This document shows, one piece after another, positions 41,294 to 49,669 of a DNA stretch of 64,000 nt. The position numbers and the translations under genes were made by a program. Position 1 is the first letter of the stretch, and each line of letters opens with the position of its first letter. Source of the DNA: an uncultured Blautia sp. (lineage in GTDB: Bacteria; Bacillota; Clostridia; Lachnospirales; Lachnospiraceae); the NCBI GenBank assembly GCA_958367245.1, contig CATXEA010000018.1, positions 1 through 64,000 on the forward strand. Reading direction: 5' to 3'. The notes below the pieces were generated by a model that was not told the origin of the DNA, ran no database searches, and was given only the letters and a program-made list of their open reading frames with translations.

Positions 41294-42805
41294 ATGATTC
41301 TTTGCAGCACAATCCGGGAGATTATCGTAAACGCAGCAGAAAAATTTGGCGATGCGCCGGCTATCCGTTATAAAGTGGGGAAAAATGAAGTTGAGGATAA
41401 ATCTTATCAGAATTTGAAGGAAGACAGTGAAAGCTTCTCCAATGTTCTGAAAACACTGGGAGAGCTGGGACATCACATTGCAGTAATCGGCATGACTTCC
41501 TATCAGTGGATGGTTACATATCTTGGAACTGTAAACAGCGCCAGTGTGGCAGTACCCCTTGACGTATCGCTTCCGACAGATGAAGCCTGTGAACTTATTG
41601 ACCGCGGAGACGTTACAGTTCTTGTGATTGACGAGGTTCGCAAAGACCTTATGGCTGTTGTGAAGGAGCGTTGTCCGAAACTGAAATATCTGATTTCCAT
41701 GCAGAAAACAGAACATGACGAAAAAATTCTGTCTTTTGCCCGTCTTTTAAAGGAAAATCAGGGAGGCTTTGACATTGTACCGGATGCAGATTCTCTCTGT
41801 ACGATTATGTTTACATCAGGAACAACAGGAAAGAGTAAGGGCGTAATGCTTACCCACAGAAATCTGGCGGAGAATGCAACATGTCTGGATATGAAGATTC
41901 CGGAAAGAGGAACGATTCTTTCTGTTCTTCCTGTTCACCATGCATACTGTCTGACTATGGATTTCCTCAAAGGCTTTACCCTTGGAACGACAATCTGTAT
42001 CAACGATTCTCTCCTTCGTGTTGCAAAAAATATTAAGCTGTTTCAGCCGGATATGATTCTTATGGTTCCGCTGATGATTGAGACAATGGCGAAGAAGCTT
42101 GAGGAGGTTAAAAATCTTCCGGCTGAAATCGTACGAAAAGAAGTTTTCGGCGAAAAGCTCCATACCATCTGCAGCGGCGGTGCTTACCTGAATCCTGCGC
42201 TTATCGACCTCTTTGAGAAATATGGAATTACGATTCAGCAGGGATACGGAATGACAGAATGTTCCCCAGTTATCAGTACAAATTTAAGCTGGAATATCCG
42301 AAAGGATTCCGTAGGACAGTTGATTCCAAACTGTGAAGCAAAAACAGTAGACGGCGAACTTTGGGTACGTGGAAGCAGCGTTATGATGGGCTACTATAAA
42401 ATGCCCGAAGAAACCGAAGAAACTCTGGTTGACGGCTGGCTGAGAACAGGCGATCTGGGATATGTGGACGAAGAGAATTTCGTTTACCTGACCGGAAGAA
42501 AGAAGAACCTTATTATTACCAAAAACGGAGAAAACGTGTCTCCGGAAGAACTGGAAAATAAAATCGGTGAAAGCCGCCTTGTTCAGGAAATCCTTTGCCG
42601 GGAAAGCGAAGGGGTAATCGAAGCCGAAATTTTCCCTGATTATGAGTATGTAAAGAAGCAGGAAATTGCAGATGTCAGAGAAGCGCTTCAGGAAGTGATC
42701 GACGCCTACAACAAAACAGCGGCGCCGCACAAAAAGGTCTTCAGACTGAAAGTCAGAGAGACAGAGTTTGTGAAAACACCTTCCAAGAAGATTAAGAGAT
42801 TCTGA
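41294..42805 (+). CDS. AMP-dependent acyl/amino-acid ligase
   Basis: 503 aa, ANL superfamily. Motifs: F-T-S-G-T-T-G-K-S-K-G (A3) near 175, G-Y-G-M-T-E-C-S near 317, the T-G-D-L-G near 388, R-K-K-N-L-I-I near 403 and the C-terminal P-S-K-K-I-K-R whose Lys catalyses adenylation. It should activate an acid as the acyl-AMP and load it on the adjacent carrier. I cannot predict whether the substrate is a fatty acid or an amino acid. Confidence 0.88.
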   Translation: MILCSTIREIIVNAAEKFGDAPAIRYKVGKNEVEDKSYQNLKEDSESFSNVLKTLGELGHHIAVIGMTSYQWMVTYLGTVNSASVAVPLDVSLPTDEACELIDRGDVTVLVIDEVRKDLMAVVKERCPKLKYLISMQKTEHDEKILSFARLLKENQGGFDIVPDADSLCTIMFTSGTTGKSKGVMLTHRNLAENATCLDMKIPERGTILSVLPVHHAYCLTMDFLKGFTLGTTICINDSLLRVAKNIKLFQPDMILMVPLMIETMAKKLEEVKNLPAEIVRKEVFGEKLHTICSGGAYLNPALIDLFEKYGITIQQGYGMTECSPVISTNLSWNIRKDSVGQLIPNCEAKTVDGELWVRGSSVMMGYYKMPEETEETLVDGWLRTGDLGYVDEENFVYLTGRKKNLIITKNGENVSPEELENKIGESRLVQEILCRESEGVIEAEIFPDYEYVKKQEIADVREALQEVIDAYNKTAAPHKKVFRLKVRETEFVKTPSKKIKRF

Positions 42806-42822
42806 TATTTCCAAAAAACCTC

Positions 42823-42851
42823 TTGCAATCCTTCCTGACCTATAGTATAAT
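42823..42851 (+). promoter_or_regulatory. rplS promoter
   Basis: TTGCAA (42823-42828), 17 bases, TATAAT (42846-42851). The 70-base leader that follows could hold an L19-type autoregulatory leader, but I cannot confirm its fold. Confidence 0.75.
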
Positions 42852-42930
42852 CATCAATGTTGTAAAAACGATGGTCCTCTGTTGCATTGACAGGCATTAA
42901 GAACATCCAGATAAGATAGGAGAATATAAA

Positions 42931-43278
42931 ATGAACGAAATTATCAGAAACATTGAAGCAGCTCAGTTAAAAGCTGAAGTACCGCAGTTTAACGTAGGTG
43001 ACACAGTAAGAGTACACGCTCTCATCAAAGAGGGTAACCGTGAGAGAATCCAGATTTTCGAAGGTACTGTACTTAAGAAACAGGGTGGAAGCACAAGAGC
43101 TACTTTCACAGTAAGAAAGAACTCTAACGGTGTTGGCGTTGAGAAAACATGGCCGCTCCACTCCCCACATGTATCTAAAGTAGAAGTTATCCGTCATGGT
43201 AAAGTTCGCCGTGCGAAACTGAACTACTTAAGAGACCGTGTAGGTAAAGCAGCTAAGGTTAAAGAGCTCGTTAAATAA
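42931..43278 (+). CDS. rplS: 50S ribosomal protein L19
   Basis: 115 aa, standard length. Typical blocks: F-N-V-G-D-T-V-R-V-H near 25, E-G-T-V-L-K-K-Q-G near 47, V-E-K-T-W-P-L-H-S-P near 75 and the C-terminal R-A-K-L-N-Y-L-R-D-R. L19 sits at the 30S-50S interface. Followed by an intrinsic terminator with likely read-through into the signal peptidase gene. Confidence 0.97.
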   Translation: MNEIIRNIEAAQLKAEVPQFNVGDTVRVHALIKEGNRERIQIFEGTVLKKQGGSTRATFTVRKNSNGVGVEKTWPLHSPHVSKVEVIRHGKVRRAKLNYLRDRVGKAAKVKELVK

Positions 43279-43289
43279 TTTCATGATTT

Positions 43290-43328
43290 AAAAGAGAAGG
43301 GACAATAACTCGTGTATTGTCCCTCTTT
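43290..43328 (+). terminator. rplS terminator
   Basis: GGGACAATA (43299-43307) pairs with TATTGTCCC (43315-43323), extended by outer AAAGAG/CTCTTT. An ORF start at 43312 would lie inside it. Confidence 0.88.
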
Positions 43329-43347
43329 TCCATTATTCGGGGGTTCT

Positions 43348-43938
43348 ATGAAGAAAGACTGGAAAGAGAACAGGAAACTCCAGAATGCAAAAGAGAAGCT
43401 GGAGGATAAGAAAATACGGAGCGTCCTTATATGGGTTTTTCAGATTACAGTGACACTTGCTTTTGCGGCGATGACTGCAATCGTGATGTTTCAGTCTGTG
43501 ACCATGCAGGAGAGCTCTATGGAGCCTACATTATCTGTAGGCGATAAGTTTTTTATGAACCGTATCGTATATAAGATGTCTTCTCCGAAAAGAGGAGATA
43601 TCATTGTGTTTAAGACGAACGCCAGCGACGATGCGGCGCTTCATATCCGAAGAGTGATAGGACTTCCCGGAGAAACCGTGCAGATTGCGAACGGAAGAAT
43701 CCTTATCAACGGAGAAACGTATAAGGAGGGCAGGGATTTTCCGTCTATCAGCAACGGCGGACAGGCGTCAAATCCCATTTCTCTGGAAAGCGGAGAATAC
43801 TTTGTGCTTGGAGATAACAGAAACAACAGTGAGGACAGCAGGCACGGAGATATCGGAATTGTGAAGAAACGCTACATAGCAGGGAAATTGTGGTTTACGA
43901 TCTCCCCTGTGAAAAAGATAGGATTTTTGAAAGGTTAG
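43348..43938 (+). CDS. Signal peptidase I
   Basis: 196 aa from ATG 43348 (CGGGGG upstream). A charged N-terminus and one transmembrane helix (about 27-50) precede the catalytic domain. Ser57 in E-S-S-M-E-P is the nucleophile; box E G-D-N-R-N-N-S-E-D-S-R is intact. The box D general base is normally Lys in K-R-x-x-G-L-P-G; here the segment reads I-R101-R-V-I-G-L-P-G, so Arg replaces Lys. Whether it cleaves signal peptides with Arg is uncertain. Seven bases before rbgA. Confidence 0.85.
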   Translation: MKKDWKENRKLQNAKEKLEDKKIRSVLIWVFQITVTLAFAAMTAIVMFQSVTMQESSMEPTLSVGDKFFMNRIVYKMSSPKRGDIIVFKTNASDDAALHIRRVIGLPGETVQIANGRILINGETYKEGRDFPSISNGGQASNPISLESGEYFVLGDNRNNSEDSRHGDIGIVKKRYIAGKLWFTISPVKKIGFLKG

Positions 43939-43945
43939 GTGAATT

Positions 43946-44800
43946 ATGAACGTACAGTGGTACCCAGGTCATATGACCAAGGCAAAGAGACAGATGCAGG
44001 AAGATATCAAGCTCATCGACCTTATCATCGAGCTTGTAGATGCCCGCGTACCTCTTTCCAGCAGAAACCCGGATATCGATGAACTTGGCAAAAATAAGTC
44101 CCGCCTGATTATTTTAAACAAGGCAGACCTTGCAGATGACAGGCAGAATGAAAAATGGAAGAAGTTTTTTGAAGAAAAGGGCTTCTTTGTGGTGAAAATT
44201 GACTCCCGAAGCAAGGCAGGCATGAAGGCGATACACAATGTGATTCAGGAAGCCTGTAAGGAGAAAATTGAGAGGGACAGAAAGCGCGGCATTAAGAACC
44301 GCCCAATCCGCGCTATGGTAGTCGGAATCCCGAATGTAGGCAAATCAACCTTTATCAACAGCTTTGCAGGAAGAGCCTGCGCCAAAACAGGCAATAAGCC
44401 GGGCGTTACCAAAGGAAAACAGTGGATTCGCCTCAACAAAGGTGTGGAGCTTCTGGATACCCCTGGTATCCTGTGGCCGAAATTTGAGGATCAGCAGGTG
44501 GGAATGCGCCTTGCTTTCGTCGGTTCTATCAAGGACGATATCCTGAATATGGAGGAGCTTGCCCTTGAACTGATTGAATATCTGAGAACAAATTATCAGG
44601 GGCTTCTGGCAGACCGTTATCAGATTTCTGAGGAAGGAACTGCAGTGTCTGTCTTAGAGGCGATTGCCAGAGTACGAGGCTGTCTGAAAAAAGGCGAAGA
44701 GCTTGATTACGCCAAAGCGTCAGGCGTCCTGTTCGACGAATTCCGTTCCGGAAAAATCGGACACATTACTCTGGAATGGGTGCAGACAGAAGAGGAATAA
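43946..44800 (+). CDS. rbgA: Ribosome biogenesis GTPase YlqF/RbgA
   Basis: 284 aa, circularly permuted GTPase: N-K-A-D (G4) near 54 precedes G-I-P-N-V-G-K-S-T (G1) near 129 and D-T-P-G (G3) near 173. The N-terminus W-Y-P-G-H-M-T-K-A is the family hallmark. In Bacillus it completes assembly of the 50S subunit. Four bases before rnhB. Confidence 0.93.
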   Translation: MNVQWYPGHMTKAKRQMQEDIKLIDLIIELVDARVPLSSRNPDIDELGKNKSRLIILNKADLADDRQNEKWKKFFEEKGFFVVKIDSRSKAGMKAIHNVIQEACKEKIERDRKRGIKNRPIRAMVVGIPNVGKSTFINSFAGRACAKTGNKPGVTKGKQWIRLNKGVELLDTPGILWPKFEDQQVGMRLAFVGSIKDDILNMEELALELIEYLRTNYQGLLADRYQISEEGTAVSVLEAIARVRGCLKKGEELDYAKASGVLFDEFRSGKIGHITLEWVQTEEE

Positions 44801-44803
44801 ATT

Positions 44804-45559
44804 ATGAATACAATCAGTGAAATCAAGGCCGAGTTTGCCGCTGCGGATATCAGCGGCTACCCGGCTTTCTGTGAAAAATACAAAGATGACAAAAGAAGCG
44901 GAGTGCAGAAGCTGATCGAGCAGTGCCACAGGAAAGAGGCGGCTCTGGAAGCAGAAAAACAGCGTATAGAATCCATGAAGGTTTATGAGCATAAATATGA
45001 GCATCTGGGTTATCTCTGCGGAATTGATGAAGTGGGCAGAGGACCTCTGGCAGGTCCTGTAGTTGCCTGTGCAGTGATTCTTCCGAAGGACTGCCGGATT
45101 CTTTATCTGAATGATTCGAAGAAGCTTACGGCGGCAAAAAGAGACGAGCTTTACGATATCATTATGAAAGAGGCTGTTTCTGTGGGAATCGGTATGAGAG
45201 GGCCGGGCAGGATTGATGAGATTAATATTCTTCAGGCGACCTATGAAGCCATGCGCGAAGCAGTGTCAAATCTTAAGGTGACGCCTCAGCTTTTATTAAA
45301 CGATGCAGTTACAATTCCGGAGATTACGATTCCGCAGGTTCCCATTATCAAGGGCGATGCAAAAAGCGTTTCCATTGCCGCTGCCAGCATTGTGGCGAAG
45401 GTGACAAGGGACAGGATGATGGAAGAATACGACAAATTGATGCCGGAATACGGATTTGCCTCTAATAAAGGATATGGCTCGCAGAGCCACATTGAGGCTC
45501 TGAAAAAATTCGGGCCTACTCCGATTCACAGGGCAAGCTTTATAAAAAATTTCATCTGA
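44804..45559 (+). CDS. rnhB: Ribonuclease HII
   Basis: 251 aa with a 65-residue helical N-terminal extension usual in Firmicutes. The active-site block I-D-E-V-G-R-G-P-L-A-G-P lies near 72-83, and further acidic ligands lie in D-S-K-K-L and N-x-D-A-type positions. It removes ribonucleotides from DNA. Commonly follows rbgA. Confidence 0.93.
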   Translation: MNTISEIKAEFAAADISGYPAFCEKYKDDKRSGVQKLIEQCHRKEAALEAEKQRIESMKVYEHKYEHLGYLCGIDEVGRGPLAGPVVACAVILPKDCRILYLNDSKKLTAAKRDELYDIIMKEAVSVGIGMRGPGRIDEINILQATYEAMREAVSNLKVTPQLLLNDAVTIPEITIPQVPIIKGDAKSVSIAAASIVAKVTRDRMMEEYDKLMPEYGFASNKGYGSQSHIEALKKFGPTPIHRASFIKNFI

Positions 45560-45626
45560 AAACAAAAAACACGCTGATAATACCATACAAAAGATACCTA
45601 CACAAAACCCAAAAGGAAGGATATCT

Positions 45627-45986
45627 TTGAGAAAAAACAAACGTACCCTTGGCAGCAAATATGAAGAGCTGGCTGCCGCCTATCTGAAAAATCAGGGGCT
45701 TAAGATTATCCGGAAAAATTACAGAGTGAAATCAGGGGAAATTGATCTGATTGCTCTGGATGGCGAATATCTTGTTTTCGTGGAAGTAAAGTACAGAAGC
45801 TCTGACTGCTCCGGCGATTCCCTATGTGCAGTGGATGGGGCGAAGCAGCGTGCTATCAGCCGTACAGCCGTACATTATCTTGCTTCCCGAAAGAAAAATG
45901 TAAATCTTCCCTGCCGCTTCGATGTGGTAGGGATTGACAGAGGCGAAGTTCGCTGGATAAAGAATGCTTTTGATTACTGCGGATGA
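45627..45986 (+). CDS. YraN/UPF0102-family endonuclease-like protein
   Basis: 119 aa, TTG start with AAAGGAAGG 8 bases upstream. Nuclease-like core: G-E-I-D-L-I-A and F-V-E-V-K-Y-R, the E-I-D / E-V-K pattern of restriction-like folds. Cellular role unclear; the gene usually follows rnhB. It overlaps the longest reading of the next frame but not the chosen start. Confidence 0.87.
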   Translation: MRKNKRTLGSKYEELAAAYLKNQGLKIIRKNYRVKSGEIDLIALDGEYLVFVEVKYRSSDCSGDSLCAVDGAKQRAISRTAVHYLASRKKNVNLPCRFDVVGIDRGEVRWIKNAFDYCG

Positions 45987-46000
45987 GAGGAGGAAGGAAA

Positions 46001-46849
46001 ATGAAGATTAACTGGCACAGCGAAAAGATGCCGAATATGCGCGTAAACGAAAAAGAAGGAGTTACCTTTCTGACATATCCTGCCTTTGAGGAGATGCCGG
46101 AAATCGTACACGGTTTCAGCACCCGTCTGGGAGGGGTGAGCGAAGGAATCTATTCCTCCATGAATCTGAGCTTCACAAGAGGAGATAAGGAGGAAGCAGT
46201 AAAGGAAAATTATCGAAGGATTGCCGCTGCCATAGGATTTGAGATGGAAAGTATTGTTACTTCTGACCAGACACACACGGCAAATGTACGCCGGATTACA
46301 GAGGAGGACAGGGGAAACGGTATCACGAAGCCCCGTCCGTATAAAGATGTGGACGGTATGATTACCAATGTTCCCGGCGTTGTTCTTGCTACCTTTTATG
46401 CAGACTGCGTACCCCTTTATTTCGTAGATCCGGTACATAAGGCAATCGGACTTTCCCATTCCGGCTGGAGAGGAACTGTGGCAAAAATCGGAAAAGTAAC
46501 CGTCGAAAAGATGAGGGAGGAATACGGCACAAAGCCTGAGGAGATTTATGCGGCTGTGGGGCCTTCTGTCTGTCAGGATTGTTATGAAGTAAGCGAAGAC
46601 GTAGCAGAGGAATTCAGACATGCATTTTGCCCCGAACACTGGGATGCGCTGTTTTATAAAAAAGAAAACGGCAAATATCAACTGAATCTCTGGGAAGCCA
46701 ACCGTATTGTCTTTCTGGAGGCTGGCATTCCTGAAGACCATATTTCCATGCCGAATCTCTGTACCTGCTGCAATCCTGAATTTCTCTTTTCTCACAGGGC
46801 TTCCAAAGGGAAAAGGGGAAATCTCGGCGCGTTTCTGGGAATTCGGTAA
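46001..46849 (+). CDS. pgeF: Laccase-domain protein PgeF/YfiH
   Basis: 282 aa from ATG 46001 (AGGAAGGAAA upstream). Family residues: H-G-F-S-T-R-L-G-G near 36, S-D-Q-T-H near 88, D-A/C-V-P type T-F-Y-A-D-C-V-P-L near 133 and H-S-G-W-R-G near 154, plus C-C near 257. Members are multicopper-like purine phosphorylases or editing enzymes for peptidoglycan. Terminator follows. Confidence 0.87.
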   Translation: MKINWHSEKMPNMRVNEKEGVTFLTYPAFEEMPEIVHGFSTRLGGVSEGIYSSMNLSFTRGDKEEAVKENYRRIAAAIGFEMESIVTSDQTHTANVRRITEEDRGNGITKPRPYKDVDGMITNVPGVVLATFYADCVPLYFVDPVHKAIGLSHSGWRGTVAKIGKVTVEKMREEYGTKPEEIYAAVGPSVCQDCYEVSEDVAEEFRHAFCPEHWDALFYKKENGKYQLNLWEANRIVFLEAGIPEDHISMPNLCTCCNPEFLFSHRASKGKRGNLGAFLGIR

Positions 46850-46874
46850 AATCAAAAATGTTATAGAATGATTT

Positions 46875-46911
46875 AAAAAAGCTTCCGCGCTGTATGTGCG
46901 GAAGCTTTTTT
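46875..46911. terminator. Bidirectional terminator
   Basis: AAAAAAGCTTCCGC (46875-46888) with GCGGAAGCTTTTTT (46898-46911); A and T runs on both sides, serving pgeF and the convergent prs. Confidence 0.9.
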
Positions 46912-46933
46912 ATGTCCCGAAGGACAGTATACC

Positions 46934-48112
46934 TTATTCTTCGTTGTTGTTGATGCGTCTCATAAGATCCATGATCTTTTCGTTGCTGGAACGAACTTTT
47001 TCAACAGAAACGTCATGGTTGATAATGTCAATAATGCTTGCCAGATATTTGCTCATGTTTGCTTCAATGTAATATGGCTTGGTGAGCAGCTCAGGCAGGC
47101 GGTAGTTCAGGTTGGTTGTGATTACATAGTCTAACCAGCCTTTCTGGTAGTACTCGTCAAATTTATCCAGACCGTCTGTGAAAAGACCGTAGGTTGTGCA
47201 GACGAATACACGTTTCGCATTGCGGGCTTTGAGCTGTTTTGCAACGTCAAGCATACTTCCGCCGGAGGAAATCATATCGTCGATAATGACCACATCCTTG
47301 CCCTCTACAGAGTCTCCGAGGAACTCGTGCGCTACGATGGGGTTCTTGCCGTTTACGATAGTGGAGTAGTCGCGGCGTTTGTAGAACATACCCATATCAA
47401 CGCCAAGAATATTGGAGAAGTATACGGCTCTGGACATCGCGCCTTCATCGGGGCTGATGATCATCAGATGTTCGTTGTCTGCCTTTAAGTCAGGAACATT
47501 CTTCACGAGCGCTTTCAGGAACTGATAGGTCGGGAAGAAGTTGTCGAAGCCTTTGAGCGGAACTGCATTCTGTACACGCGGGTCATGGGCGTCAAAGGTG
47601 ATGATGTTTGCAACACCCATATCGCTTAATTCTTTCAGCGCGATTGCACAGTCAAGAGATTCTCTCTTTGTACGTCTGTGCTGACGGCCTTCGTAAAGGA
47701 ACGGCATGATTACGTTGATACGATGAGCCTTTCCGGTGGCAGCAGAGATGATTCTCTTTAAATCCTGAAAATGGTTGTCTGGTGACATGTGGTTTTCGTG
47801 ACCGCATACAGAATAAGTCTGGCTGTAATTGGTAACGTCTACCATAATATATAAGTCAGTACCGCGGACGGATTCTTTAATGTAGCCTTTGCCTTCTCCG
47901 GTTCCAAAACGCGGACACTCACATTCTACAAGGAATGAATCTTCAACATAACCCTGTGGAATGATGCTGAGAGTTTTTTTGCAAAGGAGCTCGCGGCGGA
48001 AGCGTACCAGCTTCTTGTCAACCTCTTCGGCAAGTTCACGGCATCCTGCAAGCGCTGCGATTCGAATCGGGGCAACTGGCATAGATTTCTCAAGTAATTC
48101 TATGTTTGGCAT
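46934..48112 (-). CDS. prs: Ribose-phosphate pyrophosphokinase, long form
   Basis: 392 aa from ATG 48112 with AGGAGGA upstream; an ATG at 48148 has no such site. The PRPP-binding loop V-I-I-D-D-M-I-S-S-G-G-S lies near 276-288 and the upstream substrate segment F-D-A-H-D-P near 190. It makes PRPP from ribose 5-phosphate and ATP for nucleotide, His and Trp synthesis. Typical Prs has about 315 aa; this one has about 75 extra residues, mainly near the N-terminus, a form I associate with Lachnospiraceae. Confidence 0.87.
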   Translation of the reverse strand: MPNIELLEKSMPVAPIRIAALAGCRELAEEVDKKLVRFRRELLCKKTLSIIPQGYVEDSFLVECECPRFGTGEGKGYIKESVRGTDLYIMVDVTNYSQTYSVCGHENHMSPDNHFQDLKRIISAATGKAHRINVIMPFLYEGRQHRRTKRESLDCAIALKELSDMGVANIITFDAHDPRVQNAVPLKGFDNFFPTYQFLKALVKNVPDLKADNEHLMIISPDEGAMSRAVYFSNILGVDMGMFYKRRDYSTIVNGKNPIVAHEFLGDSVEGKDVVIIDDMISSGGSMLDVAKQLKARNAKRVFVCTTYGLFTDGLDKFDEYYQKGWLDYVITTNLNYRLPELLTKPYYIEANMSKYLASIIDIINHDVSVEKVRSSNEKIMDLMRRINNNEE

Positions 48113-48180
48113 ATTATTCCTCCTAAGTAATTTGAATTTTAATTGCAAAAAAATAAGTAAAAATCAACATACCTATTACA

Positions 48181-48246
48181 TTTATATCATTTGACTGAAA
48201 TACAGTCAAGGAATTTATTGATTTTTTCCTGCAAAATTGGTATGAT
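48181..48246. promoter_or_regulatory. Divergent promoters of prs and the DUF512 gene with a shared dyad
   Basis: Minus strand: TTGACT (48209-48204), 17 bases, TATAAA (48186-48181) for prs. Plus strand: TTGATT (48218-48223), 17 bases, TATGAT (48241-48246, TG extended). TTGACTG-AAATA-CAGTCAA (48191-48209) is a perfect 7-bp dyad over the prs -35. Confidence 0.65.
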
Positions 48247-48277
48247 AGACAGGAAATCATGAATGGAGCAATCATAA

Positions 48278-49669
48278 ATGAAGAAAAAATCACATGTAAT
48301 TTCCAGAGTGCTCCCCGGCGGGATTGGGGAAGAGCTGGAACTGAAACCGGGCGACATACTGGTTTCGATTAACGGACAGCCCATAGAGGATGTGTTTGAT
48401 TACCGTTATCTGATGAATGACGAATATGTAGAACTTCTTATAAAAAAGACCAATGGCGAAGAGTGGGAGCTTGAGGTGGAGAAAGAATATGAGGATGATC
48501 TGGGGTTGGAGTTTGAGAACAGTTTAATGGATGAATACCGTTCCTGCTCCAACCACTGCATGTTCTGTTTTATCGACCAGATGCCGCCGAATATGAGGGA
48601 GACTCTGTATTTTAAAGATGACGATTCCAGACTTTCTTTTTTGCAGGGGAATTATGTGACGCTGACAAATATGAGCGATTATGACCTGGAGCGTATCATC
48701 CGTTTTCACCTGTCTCCGATTAATGTGTCTTTCCAGACCATGAATCCGCAGCTTCGGTGTGAAATGCTTCACAACCGTTTCGCAGGGGACGCGCTGAAAA
48801 AGGTGGACCGTCTTTATGAGGGCGGCGTGACCATGAACGGTCAGATTGTACTGTGCAGGGGTGTTAATGACAAAGAGGAACTGGAATACAGTCTGGAGAA
48901 ACTCAGCGCTTATGCGCCTGTGCTTCAGAGCGTTTCTATCGTACCGGTCGGGCTTACGAAATTCCGTGACGGACTTTACCCATTGGAGTCTTTTACAAAG
49001 GAAGATGCAGAAGCTCTGCTGGCTCAGGTACACCGGTGGCAGGAAAGGATGATGAAAGAACACGGGATTCATTTCGTCCATGCTTCGGATGAATGGTACA
49101 TTCTGGCAGGACAGGAGCTGCCGGAAGAAGAGCGTTATGACGGGTATCTTCAGCTTGAAAACGGCGTGGGTATGCTTCGTCTTTTGCAGACGGAGATTCA
49201 GGACAGCCTTGAATCAGTGGCAGGAGACGACAGGGAAATCCATTTGTCAGCCGCAACAGGTAAACTGGCAGCGCCTTTTATCCGGAGATTTCTGTCCCTG
49301 ATAGGAGAGAAATTCCCAAATCTGGATGCGCAGGTATATGAAATCGAGAACCGTTTCTTCGGTGAAAAGATTACGGTGTCCGGTCTTATTACCGGCAAAG
49401 ACTTAAAAGAACAGCTCAAAGGGCAGAAGCTGGGTGAAAAGCTTCTTCTCCCCTGCAATATGCTGAGAAGCGGAGAGGACGTCTTTCTGGATGATGTGAC
49501 AGTGGAAGAACTTGCCGGAGAGCTGGGCGTTGAAATTGTAATTGTAGACGAGAGCGGAGCAGACTTTGTAAAAAGTGTTCTGAATCCGCCTGACCATAAA
49601 AAAGTAAAAAGGAGACAGATATATGAGCAAACCAGTAGTTGCAATTGTGGGCAGACCGAATGTAGGTAA
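48278..49669 (+). CDS. DUF512 radical-SAM-like protein with PDZ domain
   Basis: 463 aa. Residues 5-70 form a PDZ-like domain (G-G-I-G-E-E-L, P-G-D-I-L-V-S-I-N). The radical-SAM-like cluster motif is C-S-N-H-C-M-F-C-F near 87-95, followed by a barrel and the DUF512 C-terminal domain (L-P-C-N-M-L near 390). The substrate is unknown; the gene is commonly upstream of der, as here. Its last 47 bases overlap the start of der, and its Cys-rich tail is encoded there. Confidence 0.85.
   Translation: MKKKSHVISRVLPGGIGEELELKPGDILVSINGQPIEDVFDYRYLMNDEYVELLIKKTNGEEWELEVEKEYEDDLGLEFENSLMDEYRSCSNHCMFCFIDQMPPNMRETLYFKDDDSRLSFLQGNYVTLTNMSDYDLERIIRFHLSPINVSFQTMNPQLRCEMLHNRFAGDALKKVDRLYEGGVTMNGQIVLCRGVNDKEELEYSLEKLSAYAPVLQSVSIVPVGLTKFRDGLYPLESFTKEDAEALLAQVHRWQERMMKEHGIHFVHASDEWYILAGQELPEEERYDGYLQLENGVGMLRLLQTEIQDSLESVAGDDREIHLSAATGKLAAPFIRRFLSLIGEKFPNLDAQVYEIENRFFGEKITVSGLITGKDLKEQLKGQKLGEKLLLPCNMLRSGEDVFLDDVTVEELAGELGVEIVIVDESGADFVKSVLNPPDHKKVKRRQIYEQTSSCNCGQTECR

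Noticed and set aside
43312..43347. Longer start for signal peptidase
   Set aside because: It lies in the loop of the rplS terminator; ATG 43348 follows a G-rich ribosome binding site.
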